A DNA stretch of 6,000 bases from NCBI GenBank assembly GCA_964533265.1, contig CAZHJW010000150.1:1-6000 (forward strand). Reading direction: 5' to 3'. Positions 1 to 5,849 of the stretch are shown here, piece after piece. Position 1 is the stretch's first letter. Each line of letters opens with the position of its first letter. Source of the stretch: UBA1100 sp964533265. Its GTDB lineage: Bacteria > Verrucomicrobiota > Verrucomicrobiia > Limisphaerales > UBA1100. The position numbers were made by a program, and so were the translations under genes. The notes beneath the pieces were generated by a model, which worked only from the letters and a program-made list of their open reading frames with translations, had not been told where the DNA came from and ran no database searches.

Positions 1-722
1 ACGGTGGAAGCTGCACCCTTGGTTTTGCCTCCACTGGATATTTGATGTTCACGCGTAAACCGGCCTGTTGGGCCCAAGTCTGAGTCATTCGATAAATGGG
101 AACTCCCGTCTCCCAAAACCACATTGCCTTTGCCTTTCATAAGACCTGCCATGGCGTCACGGGGGATCGGGTATTCATCAGCTCCCACCCAGCGGGCTTC
201 TGCAAGATCACATTTGCTCAAGTTCCGGGTAGTCGCCAGAACGGTTGATGGTCTCCCCAGATCACCTCCCTCTGCCAAGAGGTAACTTATGGCATCGGAA
301 GGAATGATCACCCCGGTGGTAGGATCAAATTTGTCCCATTTCAGTTGCGCACTTTCATTGGCTGCCGCTCGTTCGGGGTCCAAAGGGGAAAGGAGCACTT
401 TTACGGTGCCGATTTCTGATTTCAACGGAGGCAGTGAGAAAATAGCCCCAGGATCTATGGTGAAATCGGTCCACATGCCGCCCAATTCCACTTTTTGATC
501 GCTCGGGAGAATTTGCCAAGGTAGTCGTCCGCCGTGATCGTTGCCATACGCGTAAAGTGCACGCCCTATTTGAGTGAGGTTCGAAAGGCACTGGATTCGT
601 TTGCTTTTAACTTTTGATTGGGAGAGTACTGGTAGCAACAGGGCGGCCAGAAGGCCGATAATACCTATGGTCACCAACAGCTCCACCAAAGTGAAGGCTC
701 TGTTATGTTTTTTAGGAATCAT
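1..722 (-). CDS. Prepilin-type N-terminal cleavage/methylation domain protein (pseudopilin), C-terminus cut by window edge
   Basis: 240 complete codons are read from the ATG at 722 to the left edge with no stop, so the gene is partial at its 3' end. Residues 1-9 form a short basic leader (K4, K5, R8, A9). A prepilin motif follows: F10, T11, L12, V13, E14, then an unbroken hydrophobic helix to about residue 30. E14 is the conserved Glu5 of the mature pilin. The residue before the cleavage site is Ala (A9) rather than the classical Gly, a form common in PVC-group pseudopilins. The remainder is a soluble head with few cysteines. Near residues 200-210 it has a VVLGDGSSHL segment resembling the late 'DG' motif of H-X9-DG/DUF1559-like pseudopilins. 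By family knowledge such proteins are processed by a prepilin peptidase and sit in the inner membrane or a pseudopilus of a type II secretion-like machine. The individual role is unknown. No clear Shine-Dalgarno precedes the ATG. A TATTAT box lies at 755-750 on the minus strand, without a good -35. Confidence 0.9.
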   Translation of the reverse strand, partial: MIPKKHNRAFTLVELLVTIGIIGLLAALLLPVLSQSKVKSKRIQCLSNLTQIGRALYAYGNDHGGRLPWQILPSDQKVELGGMWTDFTIDPGAIFSLPPLKSEIGTVKVLLSPLDPERAAANESAQLKWDKFDPTTGVIIPSDAISYLLAEGGDLGRPSTVLATTRNLSKCDLAEARWVGADEYPIPRDAMAGLMKGKGNVVLGDGSSHLSNDSDLGPTGRFTREHQISSGGKTKGAAST

Positions 723-817
723 TTTTAATACGAGACTCTTTTGTATCCAATAATACTGATCTGAAACGGGAATTCTGTCACCTAACAAAAACTCTTATGG
801 AGGGGGAATTTAACTCG

Positions 818-845
818 TTGCCGAGGATTAGGCTACACGTATAAA
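818..845 (+). promoter_or_regulatory. Candidate promoter of the GNAT gene
   Basis: TTGCCG (818-823, 4 of 6 matches to TTGACA) is followed after 16 bases by TATAAA (840-845, 5 of 6 matches to TATAAT). The ATG at 860 lies 14 bases beyond the -10 box, so the transcript would have only a few leader bases. This fits the absence of a Shine-Dalgarno. The call is by consensus matching only. Confidence 0.45.
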
Positions 846-859
846 ATGATCAAAACAAA

Positions 860-1363
860 ATGAAATTCGCAAAAAATGAATTATTGAATATACGCCCGGC
901 CAACGAGGGCGACGTGAGTTTGTTGGCTGAATTCATCCGTGGTCTCGCAGAATATGAAAAATTATCCGATGAAGTGATGGCTGACGAAGCGATTTTACGC
1001 GAATCCTTCTTTGGGAATCGGCCCAGTGCCGAAGCTCTTATTGCTGAATGGGAGGAAAAGCCAGCTGCATTCGCGGTCTTTTTTGAGAATTTTTCCACGT
1101 TTAAGGGGAGATCCGGGTTATATTTGGAGGATATATATGTGGAACCTGAGTATCGCCAAAAAGGCATAGGAAAGGCTCTATTGGCGTATTTAGCTCAGAT
1201 TGCCGTTGAACGAGAGTGCCCTCGATTTGAATGGGTGGTATTGGATTGGAATCAAAATGCAATCGATTTCTATGAGAGTCTTGGGGCCAAAAAGATCAAT
1301 GAATTGCAAATATTTCGTATTTCCGGGGATAACCTTGGAAAGTTAGCTCGCGCAAGTTATTGA
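860..1363 (+). CDS. GNAT family N-acetyltransferase, SSAT/thialysine acetyltransferase-like
   Basis: A 167-residue protein of about the usual length for a single GNAT domain, probably cytoplasmic. It opens with the beta1 pattern IRPANEGDVSLLAEFI (residues 11-26). The core segment YLEDIYVEPEYRQKGIGKAL (88-107) carries the acetyl-CoA pyrophosphate-binding R-x-x-G-x-G signature as R99, G102 and G104. Downstream come LDWNQNAIDFYESLGA (128-143), with the conserved D129-W130-N131 and Y138, and an end resembling FRISGDNLGKLA (152-163). This combination is typical of the bacterial relatives of spermidine/spermine N1-acetyltransferase (SSAT) and thialysine N-epsilon-acetyltransferase. Y138 aligns with the tyrosine proposed as general acid in SSAT. 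The expected reaction is acetyl transfer from acetyl-CoA to a primary amine; the exact substrate cannot be told from sequence. The ATG at 860 is the only start in frame, because a TAA lies at 842-844. No Shine-Dalgarno is visible. The gene appears monocistronic, divergent from the pseudopilin. Confidence 0.93.
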   Translation: MKFAKNELLNIRPANEGDVSLLAEFIRGLAEYEKLSDEVMADEAILRESFFGNRPSAEALIAEWEEKPAAFAVFFENFSTFKGRSGLYLEDIYVEPEYRQKGIGKALLAYLAQIAVERECPRFEWVVLDWNQNAIDFYESLGAKKINELQIFRISGDNLGKLARASY

Positions 1364-1389
1364 CATTTTATGAAAAATATTGTTAATAA
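1360..1389 (+). promoter_or_regulatory. Candidate distal promoter of the lipoprotein/SEL1 operon
   Basis: A perfect TTGACA (1360-1365) overlaps the stop codon of the GNAT gene. TAATAA (1384-1389) follows with an 18-base spacer in AT-rich sequence. A consensus TATAAT also occurs at 1410-1415 but has no -35 partner. No hairpin terminator separates the GNAT gene from this point, so read-through is also possible. Confidence 0.3.
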
Positions 1390-1483
1390 CTCGGCCGCGG
1401 ATGTCCCCCTATAATGTCCGCAATTAAACCGTCAACGGGATACCCCCACTCCTTCTCGTTGGCGGCTTCTTTTTTAATAGGGG

Positions 1484-1511
1484 TTGACACGCAACATGCG
1501 GTTAGTACGTT
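1484..1511 (+). promoter_or_regulatory. Candidate proximal promoter of the lipoprotein/SEL1 operon
   Basis: A perfect TTGACA (1484-1489) is followed after 16 bases by TACGTT (1506-1511), which keeps the T, A and final T of the -10 consensus. Only 10 bases separate the -10 box from the ATG at 1522, so transcription would begin at or within a few bases of the start codon (leaderless). The position supports the start at 1522 over the upstream ATG at 1414. Confidence 0.35.
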
Positions 1512-1521
1512 TACGTATCAA

Positions 1522-2010
1522 ATGCGTTGGTTTTGTTTCCCATGTATATTGCTCTGCGGATGCACCGCCATTTTGGATCGGCTTTCGACTGATTACTACG
1601 GTCGCAATTACGTAGCACAAATTGAGGTATCTGAGCAGAATCCCGATGAGCAAACAGTTCCCTCAATACAAAACGTTCTGCCGCGAAACCATGATGAGCG
1701 TGTAAAGACTCATACTCAGGGAGGGTGGGAAATTCTGGGTTCATCCGAGTTCAACACCTCCGGTTCTCCGCGCATAAATCATCTTCACAAACTGGCTGGA
1801 AAGCTTGGTGCAACGTTGGTGGTTTTTTCGAAAAAATTTGATCGCCGGGAACAGGAACTGGTGAAGAGGCAGGAATATCAGCAGGGCGAGCGGATTACGG
1901 TGAATGGCACCACTGTCCAGCTTCAGGGTCGTTGGGTGGAAGTGGTGGATGTGCAAACGTATGTGTACCATGATTATCGGGCCACACTGCTTCGCCAAGG
2001 GAGCGAATAA
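1522..2010 (+). CDS. Small putative lipoprotein, unknown function (first gene of SEL1 operon)
   Basis: 162 residues from the ATG at 1522. The frame stays open back to an ATG at 1414, but the extra 36 residues do not look like a signal sequence. Starting at 1522 gives a short export signal with one Arg (R2) and a hydrophobic stretch ending in a plausible lipobox L11-C12-G13-C14, with C14 the lipidated Cys. The mature part has a polar linker (about 30-65). A compact C-terminal region (about 68-158) follows the order GWEILGSSEF, HKLAGKLGATLVVFSKKF, a polar insert, then WVEVVDVQTYVYHDYRATLL. The pattern of a 'G-W-x-x-[IL]-G-x-S-x-F' strand, an Ala/Gly helix leading into 'GA-x-[LV]-V-V', and a late Tyr-rich strand with 'x-Y-x-A-T' recurs in small secreted bacterial proteins of unknown function, as I recall it. 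I cannot name a family. It is followed 40 bases later by the SEL1 gene in the same direction. No Shine-Dalgarno is visible. Confidence 0.75.
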   Translation: MRWFCFPCILLCGCTAILDRLSTDYYGRNYVAQIEVSEQNPDEQTVPSIQNVLPRNHDERVKTHTQGGWEILGSSEFNTSGSPRINHLHKLAGKLGATLVVFSKKFDRREQELVKRQEYQQGERITVNGTTVQLQGRWVEVVDVQTYVYHDYRATLLRQGSE

Positions 2011-2038
2011 TTCAATTACATTTCGCGCGACAAATTTC

Positions 2039-2043
2039 AAGGT
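2039..2043 (+). promoter_or_regulatory. Ribosome binding site deciding the SEL1 protein start
   Basis: AAGGT lies 7 bases before the ATG at 2051. The upstream in-frame ATG at 1904 lies inside the lipoprotein gene and has no such site. The start at 2051 also begins directly with a signal peptide. Confidence 0.55.
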
Positions 2044-2050
2044 ATGTCCC

Positions 2051-4360
2051 ATGCTTTCCTCCATGAGGTTGGCAGTTTTCTCTCGGGTTAATGGTTTACT
2101 TGTATTCGGTTTGTTTGTCTTAGTATTCGCTCTGCCGAGTGACGAGGTTTCAAAACTGCAGCCGACGCGGGGTGACGGCCTATCTGCCGAACTCAAAGAG
2201 GCCGATCCAGTTCTAGAGGCAAAATTTTCTCAGCTTAAAGAACAGGCAGCAGAAGGAAATGCTGGGGCTCAGTATCAACTCAGTCAATTATTGGTCTTTG
2301 GTGTAGGAACCCCGGTCGATCTTAAGGGGGCCTTTGATTATGCCAAAAAGTCGGCGGCAGCCGGGTATGGTTTGGGACAATATCACCTTGGGCGGATGTA
2401 TAGATATGGCACCGGCACAGATCCGGATGTGAAGAAAAGTGATGAGGCATTTGCCTCAGCCGTACAAGCGTTACCCAAATTGGTGGAAGAAAAGAACACC
2501 GAAGCGATGGTGGCGTTGGCGCTTCTCTATTACCGTGGATGGGGAGGATTGGAGCAGGACCGAGTCAAGGCACTGGCCTTGAATCGCCAGGGAGCTGAGC
2601 TGGGCGATCCTATCGCGACCGTGGAAGAGGCTGATCAGTACTGGGATGGTAAGGGAACTCACCGCCAAAGGACCAAAGCCGTTCGTCAATATCGTAAAAT
2701 AATGCCTAAGCTGATGGATGCGGCTGAAGGCGGTGACCGTCAGGCACAGTTGCTTGTGGGTAATCTGCTGGCAACTACTCGATTGGGGCCGCGTAATTTT
2801 ACTGAATCCATTAAGTGGCACATGCCTGGAGCGAAAGCAGGTTATTCAGCGATGCAGTTTCTGATCGGGGCTCGGCACCAAAAGGGAAACGGCATGGCCA
2901 AAAACGATGTTGCAGCAATGGAATGGTATCAAAAAGCCGCCGCGCAAGGCCACCCGGGGGCGATCAATAATGTGGGGTGGATGCATGGAAACGGTCGTGC
3001 AGGAGGAGGTGAAAATGGAGAGAAAGCCTCAGAAATGTACCTGAAGGCGGCACAGCGCGGCAATGACGTTTCGCAAAACAACATTGCTATGAGGCTATTT
3101 AATGGTTCAGGTATAGAGCAGGATAGAGAAAAAGCTTTCATTTGGCACAAACGTTCTGCAGAGAATGACAATGGCCGGGGTCAGTATTTTCTTGCCCTGC
3201 GTTATGATACGGGGCAAGGCACCGCACCCGACTTAAAGCAGGCGGTTTATTGGTACAAACGAGCGGCGGAAAATGATCACCGTGCCGAGTATGAGAGCGG
3301 GAAGAAAGATTATGTGTATGGAGCACAAATGCGTTTGGCTCAGATTTACATTGAGGGTCGTGGAGTTAAGCGTGATCTGAACCAGGCTCTTTATTGGATG
3401 GCACGCACGACTGAGTTTGAGCGGTCGGTGGCGGTGAACGCGTTTCATGTACACGAAACAGCCGTCGCCAAAAGAGCGATTGAGGAGTATCGGCCTTTAA
3501 AGAAATATCTGGAGGAAGGTTGGCCTGCTTCTCCTCGTAACCTGCGTGATATTATCGATGTTGCCAATAACGGAGATTCGCAGGCACAATATGAGGCAGG
3601 AGCACTGCACATTTTGGGAATTGGAGGAGTGGCCAAGAACGGTGTTGGAGCTCTTCAATGGGTAACGAAAGCAGCTAATCAAGGCCACGCAGGGGCCTTG
3701 TATTATCTTGGGATTTGCAATGAGGAAGGGCGAGGGATGGAAAGCAATCACCGCAGGGCCAGAGAGCTCTATATAAAAGCTGCTGAACAGGGTCACGCCG
3801 AGGCATCGAATAATCTTGGAGCCATGGCTGAGAAGGCTGGAGAGTCGCAGGAGGCTGTAATGAAACATTACCAAAAAGCTGCTGCGGGAGGGAGCATACA
3901 TGGATCTTATAACTTGGCGCGGCTTAAAGAAACAAATGAAAACCCGGGCGATAAGACTCAAGAATTGATTGAACGTTATCTGTTTGCCGCCAAGCGTGGC
4001 CATGCGGAGGCTCAAAACAATCTGGCTGTATTCCTGCAAGAGAGGGCAAAGGATGAGGAGAGCCTTGAGGAATCGACAAGGTGGTATCGTAATGCGGCTA
4101 ATCAGGGTCATGCCTCTGCACAGTTTAATTTGGGCTTGATGATCCTTCGTGGGCAAGGCGGTCTAACGATTGACCGTAAGGAGGTTTTTGTGTGGTGGGG
4201 TCGGGCAGCGCTACAGGATCAGCCTGATGCCATTAAAAACCTACCGGCTTTGGCTGAGCAAATGTCTCAAGAGGAACAGGTTGAGGGACGCAAAATCATT
4301 GGGCAATGGGAGGGGGACATGCTCGTGTCCCAGCTATTTGTAATCCGTGAAGGAGATTAA
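2051..4360 (+). CDS. Secreted SEL1-repeat (tetratricopeptide-like) protein, about 16 repeats
   Basis: 769 residues from the preferred ATG at 2051 (2063 is an alternative). Residues 1-28 form a signal peptide: R6 and R12, a hydrophobic core around 15-27, and a possible cleavage after VFA at 25-27. The rest is almost entirely SEL1-like helical repeats of about 36 residues, with the A-x-x-x-L-G-x-x-Y...G-x-G...D-x-x-x-A-x-x-W-Y-x-K-A-A-x-x-G pattern. Ten lie in the first array (about 69-455). A linker of about 50 residues without the signature follows (about 456-507). A second array of six runs from about 508 to 723, with a capping helix at about 725-755. Clear copies include MEWYQKAAAQGHPGAINNVG (290-309) and KAAEQGHAEASNNLGAMAEK (576-595). 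Repeats 4, 13 and 14 are degenerate. By family knowledge SEL1 arrays are solenoid scaffolds for protein-protein interaction. No catalytic domain is visible. The export signal places it in the periplasm or outside. The gene lies between two lipoprotein genes, and its last codons hold the next gene's Shine-Dalgarno, indicating co-transcription. Confidence 0.92.
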   Translation: MLSSMRLAVFSRVNGLLVFGLFVLVFALPSDEVSKLQPTRGDGLSAELKEADPVLEAKFSQLKEQAAEGNAGAQYQLSQLLVFGVGTPVDLKGAFDYAKKSAAAGYGLGQYHLGRMYRYGTGTDPDVKKSDEAFASAVQALPKLVEEKNTEAMVALALLYYRGWGGLEQDRVKALALNRQGAELGDPIATVEEADQYWDGKGTHRQRTKAVRQYRKIMPKLMDAAEGGDRQAQLLVGNLLATTRLGPRNFTESIKWHMPGAKAGYSAMQFLIGARHQKGNGMAKNDVAAMEWYQKAAAQGHPGAINNVGWMHGNGRAGGGENGEKASEMYLKAAQRGNDVSQNNIAMRLFNGSGIEQDREKAFIWHKRSAENDNGRGQYFLALRYDTGQGTAPDLKQAVYWYKRAAENDHRAEYESGKKDYVYGAQMRLAQIYIEGRGVKRDLNQALYWMARTTEFERSVAVNAFHVHETAVAKRAIEEYRPLKKYLEEGWPASPRNLRDIIDVANNGDSQAQYEAGALHILGIGGVAKNGVGALQWVTKAANQGHAGALYYLGICNEEGRGMESNHRRARELYIKAAEQGHAEASNNLGAMAEKAGESQEAVMKHYQKAAAGGSIHGSYNLARLKETNENPGDKTQELIERYLFAAKRGHAEAQNNLAVFLQERAKDEESLEESTRWYRNAANQGHASAQFNLGLMILRGQGGLTIDRKEVFVWWGRAALQDQPDAIKNLPALAEQMSQEEQVEGRKIIGQWEGDMLVSQLFVIREGD
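4350..4355 (+). promoter_or_regulatory. Strong Shine-Dalgarno of the MORN_2 lipoprotein
   Basis: AAGGAG lies 8 bases before the ATG at 4364 and within the last codons of the SEL1 gene. It is the best Shine-Dalgarno in the window and fixes the start of the following gene. Translation of the two genes may be coupled. Confidence 0.8.
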
Positions 4361-4363
4361 TTT

Positions 4364-4870
4364 ATGAAATATATGTGGGGGTTATTTATTTTTGCAGGCT
4401 TAATTTGGGGAGGGTGCGGCTCAATGGGAGGGGGTGCAGTTGGCTCGTCTGGATTGGTTAGGCCAGAACCTGTGAAAACTAATCAAGGAACGCTCTATGT
4501 TCATCCAGTTACAAAACAACCTTTTAACGGTGAGTATGATGTTGTGGAGGCCGGGGTTCGCCTGAAGTTTGGGATAAAGAATGGCTTGGAGCATGGGCGT
4601 TTCCAACGTTGGTATCCTTCAGGGAAAATCCATGAAGAGTATAATCTGGTCAAGAAACAGAGGAATGGATTGCAGCGCTCCTGGTATCCCAATGGTCAAC
4701 TGATGCTGGAGGCAAACTTTCGAAATGGCTTATGTCTTAATGCAAAAACTTGGGCTATATCCGGTGGTGTTGCGTCGACGGTAACCAATGGTTCAGGCAC
4801 AATATTGCTGTTTGATACCAAGGGGCAGAAACGTCGCGAGTCAGTTTATAAAGACGGGATCAAGCAGTAG
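4364..4870 (+). CDS. MORN_2-type (YwqK-like) repeat lipoprotein
   Basis: 168 residues. The N-terminus has K2, then a hydrophobic stretch and G16-G17-C18-G19. C18 is a probable lipidated cysteine, though W15 at the -3 lipobox position is not ideal. A Gly/Ser-rich tether (19-30) follows. The core (about 50-168) contains MORN-variant repeats: HGRFQRWYPSGKIHEEYNL (77-95), GLQRSWYPNGQLMLEANFRN (102-121), and a weaker third copy, GSGTILLFDTKGQKRRESVY (143-162). The W-Y-x-x-G-[KQ] pattern is that of PF07661 (MORN_2), often annotated by databases as 'YwqK family antitoxin'. In that family the repeats form short beta-hairpins. The antitoxin label is inherited from few cases, and no toxin-like partner is visible here. 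The start lies 3 bases after the SEL1 stop and has a strong Shine-Dalgarno, so this is the distal gene of the operon. Probable location is the outer or inner membrane, facing the periplasm. Confidence 0.85.
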   Translation: MKYMWGLFIFAGLIWGGCGSMGGGAVGSSGLVRPEPVKTNQGTLYVHPVTKQPFNGEYDVVEAGVRLKFGIKNGLEHGRFQRWYPSGKIHEEYNLVKKQRNGLQRSWYPNGQLMLEANFRNGLCLNAKTWAISGGVASTVTNGSGTILLFDTKGQKRRESVYKDGIKQ

Positions 4871-4875
4871 ATCCC

Positions 4876-4910
4876 AACAATAAAAGCCCTACCCGGAACG
4901 GGCAGGGCTT
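4876..4910 (-). terminator. Intrinsic terminator of the 4931-5602 gene (possibly weakly bidirectional)
   Basis: The arms at 4884-4895 and 4899-4910 form a hairpin around a GAA/TTC triloop, with outer stem AAGCCCT/AGGGCTT and inner stem CCCG/CGGG. In minus-strand RNA the middle position (4903/4891) is a G-U wobble, so all 12 pairs form. The stem is followed by a UUUUAUUGUU tract. In plus-strand RNA the same position is an A-C mismatch and no U-tract follows, so termination of the MORN_2 operon here would be weaker. It lies 20 bases after the minus-strand stop codon. Confidence 0.85.
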
Positions 4911-4930
4911 GAGTACTGATTCTTTAAAGC

Positions 4931-5602
4931 TTAGCCGTAGAGCAGCTTCTTCCAGTTCTTGCCTGCTGTCTTTGAGATTCGGTCCAGTTCCTTGGATCGT
5001 CTCTTCAGGTGGAGGTTCATTTCCCGTTGAGCAAGCGTCCAGTTAATTCTCCTAAGGCCGCTTTTGTATTTGTCCTTGGCGTTTTCCCTGAAAAACTTGG
5101 GACCACCTGAATATCCGATCTGATGGAATCGATGAATCGAGATTTTCTCCAGCAAGGTAAACTGGTGGCGAGGGCGCCCGCGCGTGTTGCTTGGGAAAGG
5201 AGTGTAAGGAGTGTCGTGGTTTTCCTCAAGCCATTCGGTAAATGCCTCCACCAATTCTTGCTGGCTGCAATGCCAGTTAATCTGCATTACATGCAGAGTG
5301 CTGTTACCTCCGGATCCCAAGGCCGAACCCTCCTTGCTGGTTTTAAAGTTTAATCCATTCTTTGCTGCTACATTTGCTACTGGCAGATCTTCGTAGTCTC
5401 CTTTGGCCACTTCCGCGAGCCACTTTCTGTTATCAGCATCATGATTGAAGGTATTTTTGCCACTGCCTAATTCACGATCCAGTTCCCATAGAAAAACTCT
5501 ACTGAGAGCCGATTTCGGTAAAGTTTTGTAAGGGGAAAAATTCCAGTCATTTTTGGACAAAGTTTTCTCAGTCCATTGCTTAAGGTTCAGTTTAGAAGCC
5601 AT
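4931..5602 (-). CDS. Conserved-looking basic protein of unrecognised family with AT-hook-like motif
   Basis: 223 residues from the ATG at 5602 to TAA at 4931. There is no signal peptide or membrane segment, so it is probably cytoplasmic. Three parts can be seen. The first is an N-terminal region with SPYKTLPKSALSRVFLWELDRELGSG (in pieces across 23-48) and an acidic stretch. The middle segment, HVMQINWHCSQQELVEAFTEWLEEN (104-128), has I108-N109-W110 then an amphipathic helix. The basic C-terminal half (about 140-222) begins with TRGRPRHQ (140-147), whose R-G-R-P core resembles an AT-hook, and ends in a Lys/Arg-rich helical tail including KRRSKELDRI (200-209). The 'INW...ELVEAFTEWL' followed by a GRP element recalls hypothetical proteins seen in PVC-group genomes, but I cannot assign a named family. 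A nucleic-acid role is suggested only by the basic tail and motif. The gene stands alone, convergent with the MORN_2 operon and divergent from the gene at 5850, and has its own terminator. No Shine-Dalgarno is visible. Confidence 0.78.
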   Translation of the reverse strand: MASKLNLKQWTEKTLSKNDWNFSPYKTLPKSALSRVFLWELDRELGSGKNTFNHDADNRKWLAEVAKGDYEDLPVANVAAKNGLNFKTSKEGSALGSGGNSTLHVMQINWHCSQQELVEAFTEWLEENHDTPYTPFPSNTRGRPRHQFTLLEKISIHRFHQIGYSGGPKFFRENAKDKYKSGLRRINWTLAQREMNLHLKRRSKELDRISKTAGKNWKKLLYG

Positions 5603-5609
5603 TGATGTA

Positions 5610-5615
5610 ACTATA
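5610..5615 (-). promoter_or_regulatory. Candidate -10 box of the 4931-5602 gene
   Basis: On the minus strand TATAGT (5 of 6 matches to TATAAT) lies 7 bases before the ATG at 5602. No convincing -35 hexamer occurs at 16-18 bases. If used, the transcript would start at about the start codon. Confidence 0.3.
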
Positions 5616-5632
5616 TCGCACGTTGGGGTTCA

Positions 5633-5653
5633 CTTGTGTGGGTTTACCACAAG
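5633..5653. repeat. Inverted repeat CTTGTG-N9-CACAAG (possible operator)
   Basis: A 6-bp perfect inverted repeat (5633-5638 and 5648-5653) lies about 30-50 bases upstream of the minus-strand start at 5602, around its expected -35 region. The position suits a regulator site for that gene. Its length allows chance. Confidence 0.3.
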
Positions 5654-5676
5654 CAAGAGGTGCGCAATCTATACGT

Positions 5677-5690
5677 ACAAAACCTTTTGT
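5677..5690. repeat. Compact palindrome ACAAAACCTTTTGT (possible operator)
   Basis: A 6-bp perfect inverted repeat with a 2-base centre lies in the shared upstream region of the genes at 5602 (minus) and 5850 (plus). It has no U-tract and is not close behind a gene, so an operator is more likely than a terminator. Confidence 0.35.
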
Positions 5691-5699
5691 CAAGCAGCC

Positions 5700-5717
5700 A
5701 CGTAGAAGGATTTACGT
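5700..5717. repeat. Inverted repeat ACGTA-N8-TACGT
   Basis: Half sites at 5700-5704 and 5713-5717 lie in the same divergent region. A further self-complementary TACGTA occurs at 5672-5677. The short half sites make this a weak call. Confidence 0.25.
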
Positions 5718-5812
5718 CATAAATCAAATGAATGAATATTATTAATCTAATTTAAGTGATGTAATTTCTGTGCAAAATAATGGGTGTTATACGGGGAATG
5801 TGATTTTTAGAG

Positions 5813-5840
5813 TTTCCAATTTCGAGGTTTTAGGTAAAAT
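5813..5840 (+). promoter_or_regulatory. Candidate promoter of the gene starting at 5850
   Basis: TTTCCA (5813-5818, 4 of 6 matches to TTGACA) is followed after 16 bases by TAAAAT (5835-5840, 5 of 6 matches). Nine bases separate the -10 box from the ATG at 5850, again implying a leaderless or nearly leaderless transcript. The stretch 5720-5775 upstream is very AT-rich. Confidence 0.4.
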
Positions 5841-5849
5841 CGATAAATA

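Noticed and set aside
289..498. Plus-strand 69-codon open frame
   Set aside because: It is antisense to the pseudopilin, whose prepilin motif and long open frame are convincing.
1397..1421. GCGGA-N15-TCCGC inverted repeat and ATGTCC direct repeat around 1401-1419
   Set aside because: The arms are only 5-6 bases with a long spacer and no supporting context; probably chance.
1414..1521. Upstream in-frame extension of the lipoprotein gene (ATG at 1414)
   Set aside because: The extra 36 residues do not form a signal peptide and would bury the lipobox; a candidate promoter lies inside the stretch.
1904..2050. Upstream in-frame extension of the SEL1 gene overlapping the lipoprotein gene
   Set aside because: It runs out of frame over an existing coding region, lacks a Shine-Dalgarno and precedes a clear signal peptide that should be N-terminal.
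1741..2196. 151-codon open frame on the minus strand
   Set aside because: It spans the lipoprotein/SEL1 junction in antisense and has no recognisable features.
3497..4156. 219-codon open frame on the minus strand
   Set aside because: It lies wholly opposite the SEL1 repeats, which are clearly coding on the plus strand; the translation shows no domain and is Ser/Leu/Ile-rich as expected of an antisense shadow.
2261..4240. Internal nucleotide repeats in the SEL1 gene as a possible DNA repeat array
   Set aside because: The periodicity is at protein level; the DNA of the repeats has diverged and shows no long identical units.
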